Source: an uncultured Synechococcus sp. | GTDB taxonomy: Bacteria; Cyanobacteriota; Cyanobacteriia; Phormidesmidales; Phormidesmidaceae | DNA: 64,000 nt | Direction of reading: 5' to 3' | Assembly (NCBI GenBank): GCA_937911865.1 | Contig: CALDSK010000325.1 | Coordinates: 89,942 to 153,941, forward strand | Shown here: positions 23,842-31,748 of the stretch, in pieces | Numbering within the stretch: the first letter of the stretch is position 1 | Layout of the letters: each line of letters starts with the position of its first letter | Made by a program: the position numbers and the translations under genes | Notes under the pieces: model-generated | Database searches by the model: none | The model's input: the letters and a program-made list of their open reading frames with translations, nothing else | What the model was told of the DNA's origin: nothing

Positions 23842-25308
23842 CTAGAAAACTTGCATCAGTGACCGGGCAAAAATGCCCGTCCCAATGACGACAATTCCGC
23901 AGGCACTAGCCGTTGGCAACCATTCTACGATCGCCCTTTTAGGCGCTGGTAGCTGCTTAAACATTTGCTTTGCGTAAACCAGTATCAGCCCTAATGCGGT
24001 CAACACCACCGACAGCCCCAGACTAAACACCAACACCAACACGAGACCGGAAAAAGGATTGCCGATTGCGATCGCGCCTAGCAACAGCACCAGCGCCGCC
24101 GGACAGGGCACCAGCCCCGCCGACAGCCCCAGCAGCAATAGTTTCCGCCAGGTCACGGCCTCTCCCGCTGCGGCAGGTAAATGAGAGTGTGTATGGTTGT
24201 TGTGAGAATGCTCACCATGCGAGTGGTGATGGCCATGCTCATGATGATGGTTATGCTCATGATGATGGCCATGCTCATGATGATGGTCATCATCATGATG
24301 ATGGTGACTATGAATTGCGCTTGCTTTGGCTAGGTTCTGCGATCGCCTCCACCGCTGCCATAACAAGTTCAGCCCAATCACAACCACCATGCTTCCCGAT
24401 ACCAAACTCAGCCAGGGATAAAGCTGTTCAGGCAGTATGTAGCGGGCCGCAAACAGCGTTATGAACCCTAAAGCAAATACGCCTAAGGTATGGGTAATTG
24501 TTGTCGTCATTGCTAGAAACACAGCGTGCAGCGGTGTTGCCCGCTCGCCGATCAAATAGGCAGCGACTAGCGTCTTCCCATGCCCTGGAGACATTGAATG
24601 CAGCGCCCCCCATAAAAAGGCACCCGCCAGCGACAGCAGCCATTTTCCTGATAGGCCCGCTGCACTTCTTACTATGCCCTCTGGCCCTAGCTCTAAGGTT
24701 GTTTTGCGAGGCGTAAACACATGGTTGGAAAACTGCCCCGCATGAGAAATAGTCGCTACACAGCTAGCTTTGGATGTGCCTGGCACAAACAGCTGATAGT
24801 CAATGGTCAGGTTCTGAAATGGCTCAAGCCAAGCGTAGCTTAACAGAAGGTTTGTATGAGTTTTAGGCGCTATTGTCCCAGTGCTGGTACCATTGTCAGC
24901 CAGACTTTCGCTGCGGGACTGCACAGTCAAAGCGGCTTTCTGATTGCGGTCATCTTTCAAGATTATCTTCTCTTGAAAAAAGTTTTGAAGTGCCTCTCTA
25001 TTGCGGGCGATCTCTGCGCCTGAAAGTCTGTCGTCGCCATCCTCATCGGCAAATGCAGTGAGTTCGCTAGGGTAGATGAGGGAAATTTGAGCACTGGTCG
25101 CTTGAACTGTGATTTTGGCTGTTGTCAGGTCATCCCAATGAGCAGCGCTAGGCATCGCTGTCGATAGCCAAACAAACAGCAAACTTACACCAAATAGTAA
25201 GCTCATCAGCCCAAACGGACAGCGCTTTCGAAGAAGCCATAACCTTCTTTTGGACAAGCTTCGGGCTAACCTTTTTGGCAAAAATCTGCGAAACGGCAAG
25301 TGAGTCAT
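23842..25308 (-). CDS. NicO-family nickel/cobalt transporter with His-rich loop and EF-hand-like N-terminus
   Basis: A 488-residue inner-membrane protein. The N-terminal third is a signal or anchor helix (about 33-55) followed by a periplasmic domain with an EF-hand-like loop DEDGDDRLSGAE (88-99). The C-terminal part is the NicO/RcnA-type permease, with HSMSPGHGKTLVAAYLIG (237-254) and GLVPCPAALVLLLG (398-411), the metal-transport motifs. Between two helices lies a loop at 333-376 with about 26 histidines, likely a metal buffer or sensor. The direction of transport (uptake or efflux) and the metal are not certain; nickel, cobalt or zinc are possible. Confidence 0.87.
   Translation of the reverse strand: MTHLPFRRFLPKRLARSLSKRRLWLLRKRCPFGLMSLLFGVSLLFVWLSTAMPSAAHWDDLTTAKITVQATSAQISLIYPSELTAFADEDGDDRLSGAEIARNREALQNFFQEKIILKDDRNQKAALTVQSRSESLADNGTSTGTIAPKTHTNLLLSYAWLEPFQNLTIDYQLFVPGTSKASCVATISHAGQFSNHVFTPRKTTLELGPEGIVRSAAGLSGKWLLSLAGAFLWGALHSMSPGHGKTLVAAYLIGERATPLHAVFLAMTTTITHTLGVFALGFITLFAARYILPEQLYPWLSLVSGSMVVVIGLNLLWQRWRRSQNLAKASAIHSHHHHDDDHHHEHGHHHEHNHHHEHGHHHSHGEHSHNNHTHSHLPAAAGEAVTWRKLLLLGLSAGLVPCPAALVLLLGAIAIGNPFSGLVLVLVFSLGLSVVLTALGLILVYAKQMFKQLPAPKRAIVEWLPTASACGIVVIGTGIFARSLMQVF
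24233..24304 (-). repeat. Coding minisatellite, 18 bp x 4, in the His-rich loop
   Basis: Four tandem 18-base units (plus strand CCATGCTCATGATGATGG and close variants) run from 24233 to 24304. They encode HHHEHG/HHHEHN blocks of the transporter's histidine-rich loop. Expansion or loss of units changes the number of histidines without breaking the frame. Confidence 0.8.
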
Positions 25309-25742
25309 AACAGTAAGTCTAAAAGTATGGGATAAGTCTTAATCCTTTGGTGTATCTAAACTCTTAATAGGACTTCTATGGATTCACAGCCAATATTAGC
25401 CGGTTTATCAAGAGTCCATTGGGTCGTGAACTAAGTGAGAAGCTGACGAGGGCAACAGCTGGACTATAGTAGCTGATAAGATTTTCCCACGCAGTGGTGC
25501 TGACTTGTAAGCATAGCTCGCGTGCTTCTTCACTTCTAGATGTCTTATAATTTCTAAGAGATCGCGAGTAAGAGATTGTGAGCAAGCCGTTTTGAGACAC
25601 GAAACGAGACGTGCTTTTGTAAGGATTCAAAAGCTCTAAAATTTGAGATATGTAGACTTGTGCATGACATATGTAAACTCATGAGCAGCATAAAACTCAT
25701 GAGTAGCATAGCTTAGCGATTTGTTGTTTGATATCGAATTTG
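25309..25742. other. Spacer with one 18-bp tandem repeat, no gene recognised
   Basis: It is A/T-rich. The minus-strand ORF at 25376-25630 shows no family features and weak composition, so I do not call it. At 25675-25692 and 25693-25710 an 18-base unit (AAACTCATGAGYAGCATA) is repeated in tandem. Confidence 0.5.
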
Positions 25743-26333
25743 TCAGCGATGGTGCTGTTTCAATAGCGCTTCAACTAGAGCTTGCGCTGTTTGTAATCGT
25801 TGAGAATCGGGATGCTGAGCCACCCAAGCCGCTAGCTCATTTAAGGCTCCGTTGAGCAAATGGGAAAACCCCTCCGCATCAACAACATCAAGCTGTTCTT
25901 GCTCTACCATCAGCTGAATTCCCTCTTGAAGCAGTCCAAATCCGTACTGGTCAAATTGAACTAACCTCTCTGCGGATAGCACAGCCGGAGCTTCGATAAA
26001 CACAATTCGGCGCAGGTCATCGTGTTGTGCAATCTCTAAGAATGCTCGCGAAGCCTGTACCAATTGCTCCCAGTTGTCTTCTATCGAGTGGACCTGAGAA
26101 GTGATGTGGGTAGCAATTTTGCCGTAGGCTTCCTCCACGACCGCTTCAAATACAGCCTGCTTACCCCCCTTGAACTGGTGATACAAAGCCCCTCTTGTAA
26201 TCCCTAAGCCTTGAATCATCTCCTCTGTTGCGGTGGCAGCATAGCCCTGGCTAGCAAAAAGCAGATGTGCACGGTCAAGAATAGCTCGACGGGTACGACG
26301 AGTCCGTTCGGCCTTAGTAAGCTTGGTGGTCAT
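25743..26333 (-). CDS. TetR/AcrR family transcriptional repressor
   Basis: A 196-residue regulator starting MTTKLTKAERTRRTRRAIL at 26333. The frame is open to 26360, but that upstream ATG falls inside a likely operator, so the inner start is preferred. The helix-turn-helix is at about residues 26-55 (YAATATEEMIQGLGITRGALYHQFKGGKQAVFEAV). The rest is the usual helical ligand domain. It is divergent from a GNAT gene, and the spacer holds two matching inverted-repeat sites (26357-26377 and 26406-26426), so it very likely represses itself and the GNAT gene. The inducer is unknown. Confidence 0.92.
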   Translation of the reverse strand: MTTKLTKAERTRRTRRAILDRAHLLFASQGYAATATEEMIQGLGITRGALYHQFKGGKQAVFEAVVEEAYGKIATHITSQVHSIEDNWEQLVQASRAFLEIAQHDDLRRIVFIEAPAVLSAERLVQFDQYGFGLLQEGIQLMVEQEQLDVVDAEGFSHLLNGALNELAAWVAQHPDSQRLQTAQALVEALLKQHHR

Positions 26334-26356
26334 ATCGAGTAGTTTCACAAATAAAA

Positions 26357-26377
26357 ACATACAGACAGAATGTATCT
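26357..26377. promoter_or_regulatory. Predicted TetR operator 1
   Basis: The sequence is ACATACA-N7-TGTATCT, an inverted repeat with ATACA/TGTAT half sites. Its reverse-orientation twin lies at 26406-26426. It sits just upstream of the repressor's preferred start codon. Confidence 0.7.
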
Positions 26378-26405
26378 TGACAATTTAAATGAGTTGAGCC
26401 ATGTT

Positions 26406-26426
26406 AGATACATGCTGATTGTATGT
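26406..26426. promoter_or_regulatory. Predicted TetR operator 2
   Basis: The sequence is AGATACA-N7-TGTATGT. Read in reverse complement it matches operator 1 at 18 of 21 positions, including both flanks (ACATACA...TGTATCT). It ends 11 bases before the GNAT start codon. Confidence 0.7.
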
Positions 26427-26437
26427 TTTAGAGGTAA

Positions 26438-27115
26438 ATGATGCTATCTATTCGCCAGGCAACCGCCGCTGATGTTTCGTTTTTGGCTCATATCGTTTAT
26501 GAGGCATCGCTGCCACCGGAAAATCACAGTTTCTGGGATGACTTGTTGCAAGGGAGCTCAACTGAAGCCGAAGACTTCATTGCTGCGATGCTGACAACCC
26601 GAGCGACTTACTGGAGTCAGATTGAGGACTTTATGGTTGTGGAGCGTGAGAGGCAACCAGTGGCAGCGGCCTCTATCTATGCTGCTACCGAAGAAGACTA
26701 TCGCCCGGTTTGCCTTGACCAGATGAACCAAGTAGCTCAAGTATTGGGCTGGTCAAGGCAGACTAAGACAGAGTTTTGCGATCGCTATCTCCAATTTCTT
26801 GGTGAAGATCCAAAGCCTCTATTTTTCAAGCCTCAAGCACCTTGGATTATTGAATATGTAGCCGTCATTGCTGAGGCAAGAGGGCAGGGTGTTGGCAAGT
26901 TTCTATTGCAGTCGTTACTGAATCAGGCTCGGCAGAAAGACCAGCACCATATAGGCATTATGGTCATCAACGGTAATGACCGCGCTTACAAAGCCTATCA
27001 GTCTGCGGGGTTTAAGCCCTATGAAACGCTTTACGCTGACTATTTCACCAATAATTTCGGCATTGAATTTCCAGGTTTTACTAAGTTTGGTCAGATTCTA
27101 TCTCCTGTGGCTTAG
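26438..27115 (+). CDS. GNAT family N-acetyltransferase
   Basis: A 225-residue acetyltransferase that uses acetyl-CoA. Residues 1-20 (MLSIRQATAADVSFLAHIVYEA) open the fold, and the acetyl-CoA loop IIEYVAVIAEARGQGVGKFLLQSLLNQAR is near 145-170, containing the R-G-x-G-V/x-G-x pattern. VINGNDRAYKAYQSAGFKPYET near 178-200 is the conserved tail. It is longer than minimal GNATs because of an insert at 40-135. Two ATG codons are adjacent at 26438 and 26441. It is controlled by the divergent TetR gene (operators 26357 and 26406). Substrate unknown. Confidence 0.93.
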   Translation: MMLSIRQATAADVSFLAHIVYEASLPPENHSFWDDLLQGSSTEAEDFIAAMLTTRATYWSQIEDFMVVERERQPVAAASIYAATEEDYRPVCLDQMNQVAQVLGWSRQTKTEFCDRYLQFLGEDPKPLFFKPQAPWIIEYVAVIAEARGQGVGKFLLQSLLNQARQKDQHHIGIMVINGNDRAYKAYQSAGFKPYETLYADYFTNNFGIEFPGFTKFGQILSPVA

Positions 27116-27318
27116 CGATGACTTTAAGAGACTTGTAAGACTTAGCGCTACGAATTTGGACAGTGGTGAAGATGATGTGTCTTCTAGGATAGAGGTGATG
27201 ACGTTCACAACATCAGGAATGATGATTGATTGTTCTCGTAAAAATCCAAAAGGTGTTCGCTGATTGACGACTCTAGAAAACAGAGAAGAGAAGACCAACT
27301 ATTCTGTTGGCATAAAAC

Positions 27319-27365
27319 CGTGATGTTCCAGAACTTATAGCATCTCTCAGCTCTGAAACATCACG
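27319..27365. terminator. Long hairpin between convergent GNAT gene and GNAT pseudogene
   Basis: Bases 27319-27332 pair with 27352-27365 (14 positions, one mismatch) around a 19-base loop. It lies between the ends of two convergent units, so a bidirectional terminator is likely. The surrounding spacer (27116-27415) otherwise holds no gene; a second small stem CCTACG/CGTAGG follows near 27389-27408. Confidence 0.45.
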
Positions 27366-27415
27366 TGAAGCTCACAATCTTCAGATTGCCTACGTTTCGG
27401 CTTCGTAGGTCAGCT

Positions 27416-27857
27416 TCAAATATGACCACTCAATCGTTTCAGCAAGTACTTAGGAGTTTCGATATAGATAGCCTTGACGTTCATAGAAGCTATGGGGGCG
27501 GCTGCGTCTGATGTGGCAGTGAACCTCAATGCGATCACACTGCCGCTGATTAGCCGCTTCGACAATCGCCGCTTCTAGCCGATGACCAACGCCTGCTGAT
27601 CTGCTTTGCTAATCAACGCAGAAGTAGCTAATACGGCAAAAGTCTCCTTCCACGCCAAGCTGAGGAATAAAGTGCAATGAAACAAAGCCAATTATCCTAT
27701 CAATATCATCAATAGCAACTAGGAGTTGCGCGTCCGGGTGTTGAATTAATCGGCTGAGCTGATTCTCTACAAAGTCAGCGGTTGCTGCGTAGTCTAACTG
27801 TCCTAGAAGTTCAGCAATTTGAGCAGCATCTTGCAGTTGACCACTACGAATGTTCAT
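27416..27857 (-). pseudogene. GNAT N-acetyltransferase pseudogene (in-frame TAG plus 4-bp insertion)
   Basis: The open part (27609-27857) encodes the first half of a GNAT: MNIRSGQLQDAAQIAELLG ... GFVSLHF ... FCRISYFCVD. It stops at a TAG at 27611-27609. Past that stop the same frame continues with QSRSAGVGHRLEAAIVEA and HSFYERQGY, exactly what a GNAT should have next. At 27463-27470 a tandem ATAG duplication adds 4 bases; without it the frame would run IETPKYLLKRLSGHI to a TGA at 27416. Rebuilt, the protein would be about 145 residues, normal for the family. Two separate lesions argue for true decay, not a single sequencing error. Confidence 0.85.
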
Positions 27858-27875
27858 GAGTTTCTTTTTCTATAT

Positions 27876-27935
27876 CATCACGGTTGGAGCCATTACGATT
27901 AGAATCATTACGGTCAGAGCCATTACGGCTAGATA
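27876..27935. repeat. Tandem repeat, 15 bp x 4
   Basis: Four imperfect 15-base units of the form CATYACGRYTRGARY run from 27876 to 27935, directly upstream of the GNAT pseudogene's start. They share CATTACG at the beginning of each unit. Confidence 0.75.
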
Positions 27936-27987
27936 AACAACTCAATTGATGATGTCGAATTCTCTTCATACGTGCAGCAGCAAGAAG

Positions 27988-28734
27988 CTACACACCACCG
28001 GTCACATCAATGAATCCGCCTGTTGTAAAAGAAGACTTGTCTGACAGTAGCCACAGAATGGCCTGCGCGACTTCTACGGCTTGCCCGCCTCGCTGTAGTG
28101 GGACGGCTGTCTTGATTCTGTCTACGCGATTGGGTTCGCCGCCGCTGGTGTGAATGTCTGTGTAGATGAAGCCAGGACGAACTGCGTTGACTCGAATTCC
28201 TTCTCTGGCAACTTCTTTGGCTAAACCGATCGTCATCGTATCGATTGCTCCTTTCGAGGCCGCATAGTCCACGTACTCGCTCGGAGAACCACTTCGAGCC
28301 GCCCCTGATGAAACGTTGACGATTGCGCCGCCACCGCCACCCCGTAGAGTAGACATTCGTTTAACGGCTTCTTTGGCACATAAAAAGCTACCGATGACGT
28401 TCGTGGAGAAGACTCGGTTCAACCGTGCGACATCCATATCAGCAACGCTCATCTGCTGTTCTAGAATGCCTGCGTTGTTGACAAAAGCGGTGAGCAGGCC
28501 GAGTTGCTGGTCTACTTCGCTGAAAAGACGAAGGATATCAGGCTCTGAGGCAACATCAGCTGCGATGGCGATCGCATTTTGACCTTGCTGCTCGATTGAG
28601 CGGACGACGCTATCAGCAGCGGTTTGGTTTTGCCGATAGCTGATGCAGACATCGTAACCTTTAGCGGCAGCGAGGCGAGCAGTCGCTGCGCCAATACCAC
28701 GGCTTCCGCCTGTGACGAGTAGTACCTTGTCCAT
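27988..28734 (-). CDS. SDR family NAD(P)-dependent oxidoreductase
   Basis: A 248-residue classical short-chain dehydrogenase. The cofactor site TGGSRGIGAATA is near residues 8-19, NNAG near 86, the catalytic Ser lies in NVSSGAARSG and the Tyr-Lys pair in YVDYAASKGAIDTM. The end TTGGFIDVTGGV is typical of 3-oxoacyl-reductase-like members. The start MDKVLLVTGG at 28734 is chosen over the upstream in-frame ATG at 28764 because SDRs begin close to the Rossmann strand. It is followed by a FAD oxidoreductase gene upstream on the same strand. Substrate unknown. Confidence 0.93.
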   Translation of the reverse strand: MDKVLLVTGGSRGIGAATARLAAAKGYDVCISYRQNQTAADSVVRSIEQQGQNAIAIAADVASEPDILRLFSEVDQQLGLLTAFVNNAGILEQQMSVADMDVARLNRVFSTNVIGSFLCAKEAVKRMSTLRGGGGGAIVNVSSGAARSGSPSEYVDYAASKGAIDTMTIGLAKEVAREGIRVNAVRPGFIYTDIHTSGGEPNRVDRIKTAVPLQRGGQAVEVAQAILWLLSDKSSFTTGGFIDVTGGV

Positions 28735-28872
28735 GTCAGACCACTCATAGAAAATAGATTCCATCGCCTATCTAAATCGATAATAGCCTCTCTATCTGAA
28801 TTATCTCGATTGGCATCAGCAACGACCGTCAGCAACCACCAAATATGCGATCGCGCTTTCAATACTGTTTGC

Positions 28873-30039
28873 CTAAACTCCAGTAAAACGACTGAGCAAC
28901 ATTTTCTCTATCAACGGGTCTGACGATTGACTGATGTATTTGGCGTATAGCTGGGCTACCGGAGGCACAAGTGCAAAAGGTCCGGTAAACCCGCTAAAAA
29001 GGTGTAACCCAGTAACAGTAGGCAATGGCCCTATCAGAGGTAATCCATCCTGCGAAAACGTGACCAGACAGTGTCGCCAGCTACCAGGAACATCCTTCAG
29101 CGCAGGCATGCGTTGTTCCATCGCCTGCCGCATTTCAGCTTCACTAATCTGCGGGTCCACGGGCGGCGTGTATGCCGTGTGAAATCGGCTGATTTGCCCA
29201 ATGCGAGCCGTTTTATTTTTGAATTGAATAATGCCTGCTTCTAGTACTGGGGGCATCACCTGATGATTCGGCTGCTGCCACGCTTGTGGATCGGTCGCTT
29301 TGTTCTCAATGACGATTCGAGCGTTGGTTGCTGGCATCACAAACGCACGTACTTCAAAATCGAGCGGTTCTGTTTCTACAATCTCTGCATGAGTGAAAAA
29401 GAGAGAAACTTGTAATCCAACAGACCCAATCAGCTGCAAGCTGTAGGCTCCGGCGGCAACAATGACATTTTTAGCCGGGTAGGCTTGAGCTTCTGTCGTG
29501 ATGCCCGTGATCTTGTTTCCTATACGAACTAATCTGGTAACGGCAGAAATGTTGTGATGGCCGCCCAACCGTCTAAAGGCTTGGTTATAAGCCGAGACCA
29601 ATGACATTGGATCAACATGCGCATGTCGAATCGTAAATGCCCCATCAATTGCCTCTGGGTTTAGCTGAGGTTCTATCTCGTGAGCTGTTTGCGCATCGAC
29701 AAACTGGGGCGGCGTGCGAAAGCTGGCATAGCCTGACTTTAAATCGTCAATATCTGCGCCTTTTTCAACCGTTAGTAGCAGGTCTAATTCTCTTAGTTGC
29801 GTATCTGCGTCCAGCTCTTCTGGCAGCTCTCTATGCCGCTCTATACCGGCCCGAAAGAGAGTTTCTGTAAGATCTGTTGTGCCCGCCCAGTAGCCGATGC
29901 CGCCGTAGCTGTAGCGGGTGCCGCTGTGTGGGCTGCCGTCGTCCATAAGTAGAACAGACTGTCCGGCTTTGGCGAGTTCGTAGCTGAGGGCGGCACCTGC
30001 TAGGCCGTTACCGATGACGATGGCATCGTAGGTTTGCAT
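28873..30039 (-). CDS. FAD-dependent oxidoreductase (DAO family)
   Basis: A 388-residue flavoenzyme of the D-amino-acid/glycine oxidase type. The FAD-binding motif VIGNGLAGAALSYELAKAGQSVLLMDD lies at residues 8-34. KNVIVAAGAYSLQLIG (near 190) and the C-terminal VTFSQDGLPLIGPLPTVTGLHLFSGFTGPFALVPP (near 325-360) are the usual substrate-domain and second FAD contacts. It is likely soluble and oxidises an amine or imino acid; the substrate is not apparent. It lies in the same direction as the SDR gene, 138 bases apart, and downstream of the ndhS/HAS-barrel unit. Confidence 0.9.
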   Translation of the reverse strand: MQTYDAIVIGNGLAGAALSYELAKAGQSVLLMDDGSPHSGTRYSYGGIGYWAGTTDLTETLFRAGIERHRELPEELDADTQLRELDLLLTVEKGADIDDLKSGYASFRTPPQFVDAQTAHEIEPQLNPEAIDGAFTIRHAHVDPMSLVSAYNQAFRRLGGHHNISAVTRLVRIGNKITGITTEAQAYPAKNVIVAAGAYSLQLIGSVGLQVSLFFTHAEIVETEPLDFEVRAFVMPATNARIVIENKATDPQAWQQPNHQVMPPVLEAGIIQFKNKTARIGQISRFHTAYTPPVDPQISEAEMRQAMEQRMPALKDVPGSWRHCLVTFSQDGLPLIGPLPTVTGLHLFSGFTGPFALVPPVAQLYAKYISQSSDPLIEKMLLSRFTGV

Positions 30040-30070
30040 ATTGAGGTTTGCATGCTGTAGGTCTGCATAC

Positions 30071-30763
30071 TTAGGGGTGAATTTGAGAGAGAATCATTCG
30101 CAGGCGATCGTAATCATCTTTTAGCAGGACGCTAATCATTCGCCCCGCACTGACCAACCAGTCTCGGTCTAGATCGCGCAAGTTGTAGACTTCTCTAATC
30201 GTGGCGGCAACTAAGCTTTCGGTAGGGGCATTGGTGATTTGTAAAAGCGTGCGGAGCCAGTTGAGTTCTTCAGTGAATCGAACCACTTCTTCGGAGGTGG
30301 CCTGATGCACGGACTGGTGCACCTGAGGAGGGCGAGGGGGCAAGTGCTGGTAGGTGCGATCGCTCAATACCATTTCTTTTTGAGTGTCCTCACCTTTGGC
30401 ACCACGACGGCCTCTCTCCATCGGGACAAAACCAACAATCGCCACGCGAAACTCAGTTTTGAGCATGGCAAAAATCTGCGGCTGCTGCTGACGCAGTTCA
30501 TCCAAAGACATGCCCAGCGCTCTAGCCCTGTGAACCGAATCTAATGGACTGGTGGTTGCGTGATACACCACGCCGTAGATTTGGTTGGCCGCTTCTTCGT
30601 CGTAGGCTTTGACCCAGCTGCCAAAAGGCGGCATTGCGGGAAAGCTCAAATCTTCCGGCTCCAGGCACTGGGCGAGAAACTCGGTGGTGGACGTTTCAAT
30701 CACCTCAGCGATGTGGCCAGGGTGACGTTTGGCTGTGTCAAACTGCGGTAGCGGCAGGCGCAT
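30071..30763 (-). CDS. HAS-barrel domain protein, conserved in cyanobacteria
   Basis: A 230-residue protein whose first part (MRLPLPQFDTAKRHPGHIAEVIETSTTEFLAQCLEP...GSWVKAY...IYGVVYHATTSPLD) looks like the HAS-barrel found at the N-terminus of HerA-like ATPases, but no ATPase domain follows. A helical C-terminal part (EEVVRFTEELNWLRTLLQITNAP...LRDLDRDWLVSAGRMISVLL) ends it. It starts 3 bases after ndhS, so the two are translated from one message. Such a persistent pairing would suggest a role in assembly or regulation of the photosynthetic NDH complex; this is an inference. Confidence 0.75.
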   Translation of the reverse strand: MRLPLPQFDTAKRHPGHIAEVIETSTTEFLAQCLEPEDLSFPAMPPFGSWVKAYDEEAANQIYGVVYHATTSPLDSVHRARALGMSLDELRQQQPQIFAMLKTEFRVAIVGFVPMERGRRGAKGEDTQKEMVLSDRTYQHLPPRPPQVHQSVHQATSEEVVRFTEELNWLRTLLQITNAPTESLVAATIREVYNLRDLDRDWLVSAGRMISVLLKDDYDRLRMILSQIHP

Positions 30764-30766
30764 CGC

Positions 30767-30958
30767 TTACTTTTTGCCTCGCTTGGGTTTTACAACTTCC
30801 AGATCGGCGGGCTTGAAGGTAATGAGTTTATCCCAGTTGCCACCTTCAAAAAGCACAGCGACTTTGCCGTCGGTGACGCGCTGCACCTGGCCTTCAAATC
30901 CGTAGTAGGTGTCGTCTGCGTTGGTGATGCGAACGGGAGAACCTGGCAATATCATCAT
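30767..30958 (-). CDS. ndhS: NAD(P)H-quinone oxidoreductase subunit S
   Basis: NdhS is the small SH3-like peripheral subunit of the cyanobacterial and chloroplast NDH-1 complex that helps dock ferredoxin for cyclic electron flow. The 63-residue product matches the family throughout: MILPGSPVRITNADDTYYGFEGQVQRVTDGKVAVLFEGGNWDKLITFKPADLEVV, with the typical basic tail. It lies on the thylakoid membrane's cytoplasmic side. It is the first gene of a two-gene unit with the HAS-barrel gene. A perfect palindrome lies 30 bases upstream (30988-31005). Confidence 0.92.
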   Translation of the reverse strand: MMILPGSPVRITNADDTYYGFEGQVQRVTDGKVAVLFEGGNWDKLITFKPADLEVVKPKRGKK

Positions 30959-30987
30959 GGGCTGTGTAAGCGCTGCGATCGCTCTGT

Positions 30988-31005
30988 GTAAAAGACGTCT
31001 TTTAC
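30988..31005. promoter_or_regulatory. Perfect 18-bp palindrome upstream of ndhS
   Basis: GTAAAAGACGTCTTTTAC is fully self-complementary and is centred about 38 bases upstream of the ndhS start codon. Wider flanks TGTAAGC and GCTTACA also pair. It could be an operator or a hairpin in the leader. No known cyanobacterial regulator site was matched with certainty. Confidence 0.5.
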
Positions 31006-31089
31006 ATAGCTTACAGTGCTGGTTTTAGAGTGCAAGGGGATGGGACTATTTTTTGATCGCTGGTCTCGATGCGGCGGCGTCTTTCAGAT

Positions 31090-31128
31090 CTAGCAATCAG
31101 AGCTAGCAACTAGAGCTGGCAACAAGAC
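31090..31128. repeat. Tandem repeat, 13 bp x 3
   Basis: Three imperfect 13-base units (CTAGCAATCAGAG, CTAGCAACTAGAG, CTGGCAACAAGAC) lie in the divergent spacer between ndhS and the ABA4-like gene. Confidence 0.55.
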
Positions 31129-31206
31129 AGTTCGTAACAAATGGACCGATAATGGAGCCGCATGATTGAAAAGTCTTACTAAAGCAAGCACACTAGACCC
31201 CACACT

Positions 31207-31662
31207 ATGGTTATCGAGTATCTCTATAACGGCGCTAATCTGTTCGCGATTCCCTTTTGGACCCTGATGGTTCTATTTCCTGGCTGGGGCGTGACCCGCC
31301 GCGTGATGACCTCTGTGATTCCTTTTGTGCCGCTAGCGCTGGCGTATATTTATTGCTTTGCCAACAGCGTAGATCCCGACACGCTTGAATCTTTTGCCAA
31401 TCCGACCCTGAGCGCCCTGGCTGGTCTGTTTGCTGATGAGCGAGTAATGGCTACCGGCTGGATTCACTACGTTGTGATGGATTTGTTCGTGGGCCGATGG
31501 ATCTATTTACAGGGGCAAGAGAAAGGCATTTGGACTCGGCATTCTTTGGTGCTGTGTCTGTTTGCTGGCCCGATTGGATTGCTGTCGCATCTGATCACCA
31601 CGCCACTACAAGAGCGTGTGTTTGGACTTATTGATGTCAGCGGTTCAGAAATGCTGGGATAA
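31207..31662 (+). CDS. ABA4-like membrane protein
   Basis: A 151-residue, four-helix membrane protein of the ABA4-like family. In plants ABA4 is needed to make neoxanthin from violaxanthin; the cyanobacterial proteins have no proven role. The marks are FAIPFWTLMVLFPGWGVTRRVM near the N-terminus and GWIHYVVMDLFVGRWIYLQG near the middle, with SLVLCLFAGPIGLLSHLI in the last helix. Length and pattern match. A carotenoid-related role is a guess from the family only. Confidence 0.87.
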   Translation: MVIEYLYNGANLFAIPFWTLMVLFPGWGVTRRVMTSVIPFVPLALAYIYCFANSVDPDTLESFANPTLSALAGLFADERVMATGWIHYVVMDLFVGRWIYLQGQEKGIWTRHSLVLCLFAGPIGLLSHLITTPLQERVFGLIDVSGSEMLG

Positions 31663-31748
31663 ACTGTCACGGCATTTTGATGCTAACCTACACGCCATCA
31701 CTCATAATGACGTGTTGTAGGTTTCCTGTCGGTTATTTCGGGTATCCC

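Noticed and set aside
24233..24304. CRISPR-like direct repeats
   Set aside because: The units are contiguous with no spacers and lie in a coding frame. No cas gene is in the window.
24066..24464. Plus-strand ORF rich in His/Asp opposite the NicO gene
   Set aside because: It results from the CAT/GAT-rich repeat that encodes the His-rich loop on the other strand.
25376..25630. 84-codon minus-strand ORF next to the TetR gene
   Set aside because: It has no recognisable pattern and weak coding character.
28512..28862. 116-codon ORF overlapping the 5' end of the SDR gene
   Set aside because: It is in another frame of a well-supported SDR gene and lacks any domain.
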